Below, piece after piece: positions 10,242 through 17,411 of a stretch of 64,000 bases of DNA (position 1 is its first letter; the number at the start of each line of letters is the position of its first letter). The notes below the pieces were generated by a model. That model was not told the DNA's origin and searched no databases. It was given only the letters and a program-made list of their open reading frames with translations. The DNA is from PMNU01 sp035480575 (lineage in GTDB: Bacteria > Patescibacteriota > Saccharimonadia > Saccharimonadales > UBA4665): positions 1 to 64,000 of the forward strand of contig DATIHR010000006.1 in the NCBI GenBank assembly GCA_035480575.1. The letters are read 5' to 3'. The translations under genes and the position numbers were made by a program.

Positions 10242-11296
10242 GGTTCGTCGTGCAGCAGTTGCCGCTCGTAAGTTTGCAGTTGGTCTATAAGATCGTCTAT
10301 GTCGCCATTCAAAGCGCCCGGAATGTTGCTTCGCGAATAGCCGATGCGGTGGTCCGTAATGCGGTCTTGCGGAAAGTTGTAGGTACGGATTTTTTCGCTG
10401 CGGTCGCCGGAACCAATGAGCTTTTTGCGTGCATCGCTCAGCTGTTTTTGTTCTTCCTCGATTTTTATGGCGAGTAACCGCGAACGGAGAACGCCCAAGG
10501 CTTTATCTTTATTTTTAATTTGCGATTTTTCGTCTTGGCAAGTAACGACAATACCAGTAGGCAAGTGTGTAATGCGAACCGCCGAATCGGTTGTGTTCAC
10601 CGACTGGCCGCCATGGCCGCTGCTGCGATAGACATCTATGCGAAGGTCACTCGGGTTAATTTCTATATCCGTTTCCTCGGCTTCGGGCAATACGGCCACG
10701 GTCGCTGTAGAGGTGTGAATCCGGCCTTGGCTTTCTGTGTTGGGTACGCGCTGGACACGATGTACGCCGGCCTCGAACTTGAGTTTCTTGTATATGTCGT
10801 CGCCCCGAACGCCGAAAATTATCTCTTTAAAACCGCCAACTTCTGATGGCGACTCGTCTATGAGCTCGGTTTTGTACTGGTGCTGTTCGGCCCAGCGGAT
10901 ATACATACGGTACAGGTCGCCGGCAAACAGGCTAGCTTCGTCGCCGCCGGCTGCCGCCCGAATTTCTATAACAACATCGCGGTCGTCGTTCGGGTCTTTG
11001 GGAGTCAAGGCTTCGTCCAGGGCGCCATCGTTGGCCGATATTTTAGCTTCTAATTCCTCTAGTTCGGCCTTGGCAAGCTCCGTAAGCTCCGGATCGCTAC
11101 CGTTTGTTAGCTCTAAAGCGTCTTGCTTGGCTTTTTGTAGGTTAGCACGCGTATCAAACAGATTAACAATCGCTTCTAGCTCGGTGCGGCGTTTGGCCAG
11201 TCGAGGGTACTCCTTGGTGCTAAAAATAGCCGGATCGCTGAGACGTCCTTCTAATTGGGCGAGTTCTTGACGCAATGCTTGTTCTTTTTGTTCCAT
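10238..11296 (-). CDS. prfA: Peptide chain release factor 1
   Basis: 352 residues, full length. It recognises UAA and UAG. The PxT tripeptide anticodon is present as VPNTESQG, where E. coli has PAT. The GGQ motif lies at 229-231 within SSGHGGQSVNTTDSA. The C-terminal SGDRSEKIRTYNFPQ segment is typical. The start is the ATG at 11296, with a TATACT -10 at 11319-11314. It heads the prfA-prmC operon and diverges in type from prfB at 39357, which carries SPF. Confidence 0.96.
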   Translation of the reverse strand: MEQKEQALRQELAQLEGRLSDPAIFSTKEYPRLAKRRTELEAIVNLFDTRANLQKAKQDALELTNGSDPELTELAKAELEELEAKISANDGALDEALTPKDPNDDRDVVIEIRAAAGGDEASLFAGDLYRMYIRWAEQHQYKTELIDESPSEVGGFKEIIFGVRGDDIYKKLKFEAGVHRVQRVPNTESQGRIHTSTATVAVLPEAEETDIEINPSDLRIDVYRSSGHGGQSVNTTDSAVRITHLPTGIVVTCQDEKSQIKNKDKALGVLRSRLLAIKIEEEQKQLSDARKKLIGSGDRSEKIRTYNFPQDRITDHRIGYSRSNIPGALNGDIDDLIDQLQTYERQLLHDEP

Positions 11297-11313
11297 AGTA
11301 TTTCTCTTAAGTA

Positions 11314-11319
11314 AGTATA
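11314..11319 (-). promoter_or_regulatory. -10 box of prfA-prmC
   Basis: TATACT on the minus strand ends 17 nt before the prfA ATG, giving a predicted leader of about 10 nt. Confidence 0.45.
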
Positions 11320-11331
11320 CAGTGCGTATAA

Positions 11332-11367
11332 AAAACCGCCCGTATCTAAAGGTAGACAGGCGGTTTT
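11332..11367 (-). terminator. Intrinsic terminator of rpmE2
   Basis: Perfect arms AAAACCGCC (11332-11340) and GGCGGTTTT (11359-11367) with an 18-nt loop. On the minus strand the stem is followed by a T-run, just after the rpmE2 stop codon. Confidence 0.8.
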
Positions 11368-11377
11368 AAAAACGTAG

Positions 11378-11734
11378 CTAACGAGCGGGCTTTGTGACGG
11401 TTTTTTTAGCTTCGGCTTTTTCGGCCTTAGCGGCTTTGCGAGCTTGCTGCTTTTTAGCTGCGTTCATGCGGGCTTCGCGAGCCTTGGCTGCAGCTTCGGC
11501 GCGAGCCTTAAACTTGTCGACGCGGCCTTCGATGTCTACGATACGCTCCTCGCCAGTAAAGAAGGGGTGCGAACTGCTCGAGATATGTACTTTAATTAAC
11601 GGGTATTCGTTGCCGTCTTCCCATTTAGTATTTTCGTCGGTCGCAACAGTTGAGCGTGTTAAAAAGCGGAACCCGTTGTTTAGGTCCTCGAACACAACCG
11701 CGCGGTAGCTAGTGGGGTGGATGCCTTTTTTCAT
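11378..11734 (-). CDS. rpmE2: Ribosomal protein bL31, type B, with basic C-terminal tail
   Basis: 118 residues. The first 80 or so match type B (zinc-free) bL31: MKKGIHPTSYRAVVF, EDGNEYPLIKVHISSSSHPF, FTGEERIVDIEGRVDKF. No CxxC pairs are present. After about residue 82 it continues with an Ala/Lys/Arg-rich helix of some 35 residues that ordinary type B L31 (about 80-90 residues) lacks, probably extra rRNA contact. A TACAAT -10 (11750-11745) ends 10 nt before the ATG, predicting a leader of only a few nucleotides. Confidence 0.93.
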   Translation of the reverse strand: MKKGIHPTSYRAVVFEDLNNGFRFLTRSTVATDENTKWEDGNEYPLIKVHISSSSHPFFTGEERIVDIEGRVDKFKARAEAAAKAREARMNAAKKQQARKAAKAEKAEAKKTVTKPAR

Positions 11735-11838
11735 AATCTAGGCCATTGTATCTGTTTTGTTACCATATGTCAAAGGTGTTTTATGGGGGAAAACAGGGAG
11801 GACTATCTTTTTATAATCTTATATTTTATAATAAGTGT

Positions 11839-12438
11839 ATGTTACTTGTGCCGACAGGATACGAAGAAGGCTTCGCCAGCCAAAAAGAACTTTTTGAGTT
11901 GCAGGATAAAACGTTCCAGCATGTCTGGGAGTATGGACTCGTGGAGCCGGCTCGCACACAGCACGGATTTGGCGAGGAACTCGTTGTAACTCTACCGGGG
12001 TTCACGAAACGGCTTGCTTTGTTGTCAAACAGGTTGCGTGAGGTAGTGCCAAAAGCGGTGGACGATTTGGGACTTGCGGGAACGATGGGGATAATTGCTG
12101 TCGGGCCGCACTATGAGCCGGAGGCTCACTGTACTGCACAACGCGAAGTGCAATATGTAGTGCCACACAGATCTTCTTTTTACAGGGAAACGGCATACGT
12201 ATTACAAGGGGATAATCTAGAGACAATAGATGATGATGTCGCAAGAGCTCGACGTTTCAGCCGGCAGATTCAAGATATTGCACAGTCCCGAAGGGCACTA
12301 TCGATTGAAGCGGATCTAGGATTTGATCGTATGAGTCGCGTCCATCATCGTGCACTTTCGGCGATAATCGACACCTGTATTGCATATCCAGAATTGCAGG
12401 CTAGAGCCGTAGACAGACGGCGGTCTTATCTGGTATAA
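11839..12438 (+). CDS. Hypothetical protein
   Basis: 199 residues from ATG 11839 (MLLVPTGYEEG). An upstream in-frame extension to 11746 is possible, but TATAAT at 11827-11832 ends exactly 6 nt before ATG 11839, so a leaderless start there is much more likely. The protein is soluble and mixed alpha/beta in composition; no motif is recognised. It diverges from rpmE2, and its stop codon lies inside the rpsB -10 box, so rpsB transcription starts at its 3' end. Confidence 0.7.
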   Translation: MLLVPTGYEEGFASQKELFELQDKTFQHVWEYGLVEPARTQHGFGEELVVTLPGFTKRLALLSNRLREVVPKAVDDLGLAGTMGIIAVGPHYEPEAHCTAQREVQYVVPHRSSFYRETAYVLQGDNLETIDDDVARARRFSRQIQDIAQSRRALSIEADLGFDRMSRVHHRALSAIIDTCIAYPELQARAVDRRRSYLV

Positions 12439-12541
12439 TTATCCTGTTACAAATATATAAGCAGGTTGGGAACATACATCCTCCTATGCGACAGCCGTGC
12501 AGGCCCGCACAGGTACCCATCCGAAGAGAAAGGACACACCC
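12434..12541 (+). promoter_or_regulatory. rpsB promoter and long leader
   Basis: TATAAT (12434-12439) overlaps the upstream stop codon. The predicted transcript has a leader of about 95 nt before rpsB, unusually long here; it contains GTGCAGGCCCGCAC and ends in the Shine-Dalgarno AAAGGA. It may carry an S2 autoregulatory site, but no known leader structure could be confirmed by eye. Confidence 0.5.
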
Positions 12542-13273
12542 ATGGCTACAGTAGATGTAGACATTAAACAACTATTAGAGGCAGGTGCGCATTTCGGCCA
12601 CAAAACGGCTCGTTGGCACCCTAAAATGGCGCCATACATTCACTCCAAGCGTGGCGGTAGCCATATTATTGACCTCACTAAGACTGTTGAAGGTCTAGAG
12701 CGCGCGCTCGATTTTGTTGCCCAAACGGTAGGCGAGGGCAAGCAAATACTGTTTGTTGCTACGAAGCGCCAAGCCCAGGATATCGTCAAGCAGCTCGCCG
12801 AAGACGTAAAGCAACCATACGTTACCGAACGGTGGTTGGGCGGTATGCTCACGAACTGGCCAACTATCTCTGGCCGTGTAAAACGTTTGCACGATCTCGA
12901 AACCAAAATGGCTTCGGGCGAGCTTGCCGGCAAATATAGCAAGCTAGAGGTGCAGCGGTTCCAAGAAGAGATTGATGCCATGAACACTATTTATGGCGGT
13001 ATCAAGAACATGGCAGCCCGTCCGGGTGCGTTGTTTGTGTTCGACGTTGTGGCCGACAGTAATGCTGTCAAAGAGGCGATTAAGCTCGGTATACCGATTA
13101 TTGCCCTTGTAGACACAAACGCCGACCCAACCGTCGCAACCTATCCTATTCCATGCAACGACGACGCTATCAAGACAATCCAGCTTATTGCTGACTACGC
13201 CAAAAAGGCGGTAGAAGCAGGCAAGGCTAAGGCCGCTAAGGCAGCACCCCACAAAGACGAAGAAAAGAAATAA
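12542..13273 (+). CDS. rpsB: Ribosomal protein uS2
   Basis: 243 residues from ATG 12542 (MATVDVDIKQLLEAGAHFGH), preceded by AAAGGA at proper spacing; an in-frame upstream codon at 12497 is rejected. Typical S2 blocks are present: HFGHKTARWHPKMAPYI, the internal ERWLGGMLTNW, and IIALVDTNADPT. The C-terminus ends in a short Lys/Ala-rich tail. First gene of the conserved rpsB-tsf operon, with tsf 16 nt downstream. Confidence 0.97.
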   Translation: MATVDVDIKQLLEAGAHFGHKTARWHPKMAPYIHSKRGGSHIIDLTKTVEGLERALDFVAQTVGEGKQILFVATKRQAQDIVKQLAEDVKQPYVTERWLGGMLTNWPTISGRVKRLHDLETKMASGELAGKYSKLEVQRFQEEIDAMNTIYGGIKNMAARPGALFVFDVVADSNAVKEAIKLGIPIIALVDTNADPTVATYPIPCNDDAIKTIQLIADYAKKAVEAGKAKAAKAAPHKDEEKK

Positions 13274-13289
13274 CGAACAAGGAGACGTT

Positions 13290-13886
13290 ATGGCAGTAGA
13301 CATTGCAGAAATTAAGCGCCTGCGCGAGCTAACTGGTGTTGGTATGACCGACGCTAAACGCGCTCTAGACGAAGCAAATGGCGATTTCGACAAAGCACTG
13401 GGAGAAATGCGCAAGAAAGGCCTCACAAAGGCCGAAAAGCGTGGCGAGCGCGAAGCGCGCGCCGGAATTATTGGTAGCTACCTGCACGACAACCGTATTG
13501 GTGTACTTGTAGAGGTAAACTGCGAAACCGACTTTGTAGCCCGCAACGAAATCTTTACAGGTTTGGTTAAAGACCTTGCTATGCACATTGCCGCATCAAA
13601 CCCGCAGTACGTCAGTGCCGATGACATCCCCGAGGCCGACCGCGAAGCGGCCAAAGCCGAGTTTACCGAAAAAGTAAAAGCAGATGGCAAGCCCGAAAAC
13701 ATGATTGGCCAAATCGTAGACGGCATGCTTAAAAAACATTTTGCTGAACGCTGTTTATTGGACCAACCGTTTATTAAAAACCCCGATCAAACAGTTGGCG
13801 ATTATGTTAAGGATCACAACGCTCGCTTAGGCGAAAACATTGTAATCCGTCGATTTAGCCGTATGGCACTCGGCGAAGTAGCCTAG
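13290..13886 (+). CDS. tsf: Elongation factor Ts
   Basis: 198 residues, a short form. EF-Ts is the GDP/GTP exchange factor of EF-Tu. The N-terminal UBA-like domain (IKRLRELTGVGMTDAKRAL) and the exchange signature VEVNCETDFVARN, including the TDFV core, are intact; the C-terminus has the single-subdomain form of short EF-Ts. Shine-Dalgarno AAGGAG lies 5 nt before ATG 13290. The rpsB-tsf transcript ends at the hairpin at 13903-13931. Confidence 0.97.
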   Translation: MAVDIAEIKRLRELTGVGMTDAKRALDEANGDFDKALGEMRKKGLTKAEKRGEREARAGIIGSYLHDNRIGVLVEVNCETDFVARNEIFTGLVKDLAMHIAASNPQYVSADDIPEADREAAKAEFTEKVKADGKPENMIGQIVDGMLKKHFAERCLLDQPFIKNPDQTVGDYVKDHNARLGENIVIRRFSRMALGEVA

Positions 13887-13902
13887 CCAGTGCAGCGGTA
13901 CC

Positions 13903-13931
13903 AAAACCCCGACCTTTAAGGTCGGGGTTTT
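13903..13931 (+). terminator. Intrinsic terminator after tsf
   Basis: Perfect 12-bp arms AAAACCCCGACC (13903-13914) and GGTCGGGGTTTT (13920-13931), 5-nt loop, then a T-rich stretch. Confidence 0.92.
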
Positions 13932-13964
13932 AAGTTTGCTATCATAAAGGAGTCAGGAGATCAC

Positions 13965-14516
13965 ATGGATACGAAGCAATACCAAGACAAAATGAAGCAA
14001 GCGCTCGAGCATTTTAAAGAAGAGCTTAAAAAAGTGCGCACCGGTCGGGCCAGCGCTAGCATGCTGGACGGCATAACGGTGACTGCCTACGGCACCCAAA
14101 TGGCACTGAACCAGGTGGCGAACGTTACCGCACCAGAGGCGCAACTTATTCAGATTACGCCGTTTGATCCTAGTACTATCCAAGCAATTGCTAGCGCTAT
14201 TCGCGATAACCCTACGCTTGGCTTAAACCCAATGGATGATGGTCGTGTCGTCAGGGTGCCTATCCCACCCCTTACCGAGGAACGCCGACGTGAACTTGCC
14301 AAAACGCTCGGTGGTAAAGTAGAGGACTGCATGGTAAGTCTGCGCGGCATTCGCCATGACGCTATGGATGCTATCGATGGCGCTAAAAAAGATAAAGCTA
14401 TTGGCGAAGATGACGCTAAGCGTTTGCAAAAGCAAATTGACGACTTGGTGGCAAAAACTAAGGTTGAGGTCGAGACCGCGGCCAAGGCTAAAGAAGCCGA
14501 GATCATGACCATCTAG
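13965..14516 (+). CDS. frr: Ribosome recycling factor
   Basis: 183 residues, normal length. RRF splits post-termination 70S ribosomes with EF-G. Domain I helices (KVRTGRASASMLDGI, RRRELAKTLGGKVEDCMVSLR) flank the small domain II (VTAYGTQMALNQVANVTAPE). AAGGAG lies a few nt upstream of the ATG. It leads a frr-uppS-rseP-type cluster, a classical bacterial order. Confidence 0.97.
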   Translation: MDTKQYQDKMKQALEHFKEELKKVRTGRASASMLDGITVTAYGTQMALNQVANVTAPEAQLIQITPFDPSTIQAIASAIRDNPTLGLNPMDDGRVVRVPIPPLTEERRRELAKTLGGKVEDCMVSLRGIRHDAMDAIDGAKKDKAIGEDDAKRLQKQIDDLVAKTKVEVETAAKAKEAEIMTI

Positions 14517-14527
14517 GTCGTATTTCT

Positions 14528-15226
14528 ATGAGCGATCAAGCACTCAAGGTACCCACTCACGTCGGTTTTATTATGGATGGCAATCGGCGCTGGGCACGTA
14601 TGCATACCATACCGGACATGGATGGGCATTTAAGCGGCTATACTGCTATGAAAGAGGTGCTAGAAGCTGCATACGATAAAGGTATACAGTACGTAACCCT
14701 CTATGCCTTCTCTAGTGAAAACTGGAGTCGCCAGTCCAAAGAGGTCTCGGGCCTTATGAAATTGATGGTCGGCGCGGTTGCTAAAGACATCGATTTTCTT
14801 ATTAAAAAAGGTGTACGAGTGGTTTTTTTGGGGCGTCGGACGGGCCTTGGCGATACGGTCATCGCTGCGCTCGACAAGGCAGAGGCGGCAACAGCTAAGC
14901 TCACGCATGCAACACTCGCCGTGTGCTTTAACTATGGCGGCAAACAGGAGATAGTCGATGCCGTTCGCGGCTGTATGCACGAGGGTCTGACGGCCGAGCA
15001 AATAGACGAGCAGGCTATAGCCGATCATTTGTACGCGCCCGACATTCCGCCTATTGATATTATTGTGCGCACATCGGGCGAGCACCGTTTAAGCAACTTT
15101 ATGCTCTGGCGAGCCGAATACAGTGAGCTTTATTTCCTGGAGAAATACTGGCCAGACATGACAAAAGAGGATGTGGCCGATATCATAGTAGAGTACAATA
15201 AGCGTCAACGCCGCTTCGGCGGCTAG
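14528..15226 (+). CDS. uppS: Isoprenyl transferase (undecaprenyl diphosphate synthase)
   Basis: 232 residues. It adds cis-isoprene units to make the C55 lipid carrier for wall glycans. The catalytic Asp lies in MDGNRRWA near the N-terminus; TLYAFSSENW and RTSGEHRLSNFMLWRAEYSE are the other family signatures. It begins 11 nt after frr. Together with the LCP protein at 5713 it supports a lipid-carrier-based wall pathway. Confidence 0.95.
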   Translation: MSDQALKVPTHVGFIMDGNRRWARMHTIPDMDGHLSGYTAMKEVLEAAYDKGIQYVTLYAFSSENWSRQSKEVSGLMKLMVGAVAKDIDFLIKKGVRVVFLGRRTGLGDTVIAALDKAEAATAKLTHATLAVCFNYGGKQEIVDAVRGCMHEGLTAEQIDEQAIADHLYAPDIPPIDIIVRTSGEHRLSNFMLWRAEYSELYFLEKYWPDMTKEDVADIIVEYNKRQRRFGG

Positions 15227-15345
15227 AACCTTCACAGAGCGGCACATTGCGAGCGAATCTCTGCGCTCCGATGCTCACGTACCTCTATGTACGCTGCGCT
15301 TCGGTGCTCAAACTTCGCCCACACTGCACCATTCTGTGAAGGTTC
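15226..15345. repeat. 120-nt nested inverted repeat between uppS and rseP
   Basis: Outer perfect 13-bp arms GAACCTTCACAGA (15226-15238) and TCTGTGAAGGTTC (15333-15345) enclose smaller palindromes, including CACGTAC-CTCTAT-GTACG. The composition (TGCGCTCCGATGCTCACG, then GCTTCGGTGCTC) resembles the element at about 44093-44190. It may act as a terminator or a mobile palindromic element. No gene is seen here. Confidence 0.7.
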
Positions 15346-15366
15346 TTCAAATTATCGAGGGGGATA

Positions 15367-16482
15367 ATGTCAGTCGTATTACTTATAGTGGGCATCATAC
15401 TGTTTGTTGGGCTCGTTGTACTGCACGAGTTCGGACATTTTATTGCTGCCCGTAGAAACGGTGTTGAAGCCGAAGAATTTGGTATTGGGTTTCCGCCGCG
15501 TGCCTGGGGCAAAAAAATGAGGAGCGGCGTGCTGTTTAGCCTCAACTGGTTACCCATTGGGGGTTTCGTAAAATTAAAAGGCGAGAACGACAGCGCTACC
15601 GAGCCCGGTAGTTTTGGAGCAGCGAGTTTTAAGACGAAAACCAAAATTATGCTGGCCGGTGTAGCTATGAATCTACTCGCCGCATTTGTTATTTTTACGG
15701 TGCTCGCCTGGGTGGGGATGCCGCAACTCATAGATAATCAGTACACGGTAAAAAGCGACACCAAGGTGCTCGTCCGCCAAGTACTAGTAGGCTACGTAGA
15801 GTCTGGCTCGCCAGCGTCTAAGGCAGGACTCCACTCGCGCGATCGGCTGCTTGGCTACCGCCAGGCCGGGTCCAATGCACCATTTAAGCCGTTTGCTGCT
15901 GCGGCTGACTTACCAAAAGTTACAAAGGCCAACGCCGGGCGTACTGTTGAATTGTCTTACTCGCGTGATGGGCAGACGCGTCAGGCGTCTGTGCGATTGC
16001 GTACAACACAACAGGCAAAGGACGGCAGCTACCTCGGGGTGGCGCCCGCTGAATTTACGCTGACCCGTGCTACATGGTCGGCGCCCATACAGGCGTTAGG
16101 GCTTATGAAGCAGTTCACGATAGCCACGTTCCAGGGACTAGGGACGGCTATTAGTGCCTTATTCCATGGCGATGGCGCAAAAGCGAGCGAGCAGGTCTCG
16201 GGGCCGGTAGGTATTGTCGTTGTACTGCGGGATGGTAGCCTACTTGGGTACCAGTTTGTACTTCTTATTGTAGGCTTGATATCGCTTAGTCTTGCGATTA
16301 TGAACGTGTTGCCAATTCCAGCCCTAGACGGTGGCCGGTTCTACGTGTTGCTCTTGTCGCGTGTGTTTGGCCGAAAAAGGTTATCTAAGCAAATGGAAGA
16401 GCGCATTGTTGGCGCAAGTTTCGTATTCCTGTTGTTCCTAATTTTGGTTATAACAATTGTAGATGTTAAACGATTCTTCTAA
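15367..16482 (+). CDS. rseP: Site-2 zinc metalloprotease, RseP/M50 family
   Basis: 371 residues, polytopic. The zinc motif HEFGH is in the first helix (about 20-24), the second ligand motif NVLPIPALDGGRF near residue 318, and a PDZ domain between (about 130-220, SPASKAGLHSRDRLLGY). It cleaves transmembrane segments such as anti-sigma factors and remnant signal peptides. A strong GAGGGGG lies directly before ATG 15367. It overlaps the next protease gene by 20 nt. Confidence 0.94.
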   Translation: MSVVLLIVGIILFVGLVVLHEFGHFIAARRNGVEAEEFGIGFPPRAWGKKMRSGVLFSLNWLPIGGFVKLKGENDSATEPGSFGAASFKTKTKIMLAGVAMNLLAAFVIFTVLAWVGMPQLIDNQYTVKSDTKVLVRQVLVGYVESGSPASKAGLHSRDRLLGYRQAGSNAPFKPFAAAADLPKVTKANAGRTVELSYSRDGQTRQASVRLRTTQQAKDGSYLGVAPAEFTLTRATWSAPIQALGLMKQFTIATFQGLGTAISALFHGDGAKASEQVSGPVGIVVVLRDGSLLGYQFVLLIVGLISLSLAIMNVLPIPALDGGRFYVLLLSRVFGRKRLSKQMEERIVGASFVFLLFLILVITIVDVKRFF

Positions 16483-17239
16483 GCCGGTCTCGTCAGCGTA
16501 CGATACGGTGCCTTGGGGCCCGCGCCGCGGGGTATTGGCTGCGGTATTAGGGCTTATTGTTGGCCAAATTGTCGCAGGGCTTGCCGTATTTGCGGTGTTG
16601 TACACCTTAGGTATGTCCCAAAAAGAGGCCGACGCATGGGCGTCGACGACGCGCGGTCAATTTATTATGGTGGTTGCGGCCGAGGGTCTTACGCTTGTAG
16701 TGCTCTGGCAACTACTAAAAAAACGGCACCCCACTTGGGCGTCGTTTGGGTTTAAGCGCAAGCCACAGCTTGGCGACGCCGGCAGAGCCGTCGTTGCCGG
16801 TATTGTGTATTTTGCCGCCCTTATCGCTGCCGCATCGTTGGCACAGGCCGTATTTGGCGTCAATACCGACCAAGAGCAAGACATTGGCTTTAAAGCGGTT
16901 ACAACCCACACAGATCTTATTATGGCGTTCGCGAGCCTAGTGTTGCTGCCGCCAATTGTCGAGGAAATACTGTTCCGCGGTGTGTTGTTTGGGGGGTTGC
17001 GCAAGCGATTTAATTTTAAAAAGGCAGCGCTTATTACAAGCGTACTATTCGCCATCCCACACGCCCTGCAAGCAACTGATGGATCGGTGTTATGGATCGG
17101 CGCCATCGATACCTTTATTTTGTCGTTAGCGCTCTGCTATCTACGCGAAAAAACAGACAATCTGTGGGCCTCTATCATGCTGCATATGCTCAAAAACGGC
17201 GTGGCATACATATGGCTGTTTTTCTTGAGCGCGAGATAG
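16463..17239 (+). CDS. CPBP-family intramembrane glutamic protease (CAAX/Abi)
   Basis: 258 residues with about six to seven helices. The family motifs appear in order: EEILFRG, FAIPHAL and a C-terminal HMLKN. Members cleave within the membrane, some acting in prenyl-protein processing and bacteriocin immunity; the substrate here is unknown. The start codon lies inside the end of rseP, so translation is probably coupled and two intramembrane proteases are made together. Confidence 0.9.
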   Translation: MLNDSSKPVSSAYDTVPWGPRRGVLAAVLGLIVGQIVAGLAVFAVLYTLGMSQKEADAWASTTRGQFIMVVAAEGLTLVVLWQLLKKRHPTWASFGFKRKPQLGDAGRAVVAGIVYFAALIAAASLAQAVFGVNTDQEQDIGFKAVTTHTDLIMAFASLVLLPPIVEEILFRGVLFGGLRKRFNFKKAALITSVLFAIPHALQATDGSVLWIGAIDTFILSLALCYLREKTDNLWASIMLHMLKNGVAYIWLFFLSAR

Positions 17240-17277
17240 CAGCATAAAACTTCACCCTCGTTTTTGACTCTTTGTGC

Positions 17278-17411
17278 TATACTTAGGGGCAAATGAAACT
17301 CGAGTTACGTCACTGTCTATCCATTATGCCGATTATTCCGGCCTGCAGGCCGTAACTTTCTCTTATTGACAATATTTTGCTAATTACAGATCAGGAAGGA
17401 GTGCTACGGAC
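17278..17411 (+). promoter_or_regulatory. proS promoter and leader with 14-bp palindrome
   Basis: An extended -10 (TGCTATACT; hexamer 17278-17283) gives a predicted leader of about 120 nt with the palindrome CGGCCTGCAGGCCG (17339-17352) and the Shine-Dalgarno AGGAAGGAG. A TTGACA at 17366-17371 has no -10 at proper spacing. No T-box was recognised. Confidence 0.4.

Noticed and set aside
11746..11838. N-terminal extension of the unknown gene at 11839
   Set aside because: It contains the TATAAT box and is low-complexity; the leaderless ATG is better.
17264..17389. TTGACT and TTGACA boxes upstream of proS as full promoters
   Set aside because: Neither has a -10 at 16-18 nt (spacings are about 8-9 nt).
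17288..17411. T-box riboswitch before proS
   Set aside because: No T-box sequence or specifier/antiterminator layout could be recognised; only a 14-bp palindrome is seen.
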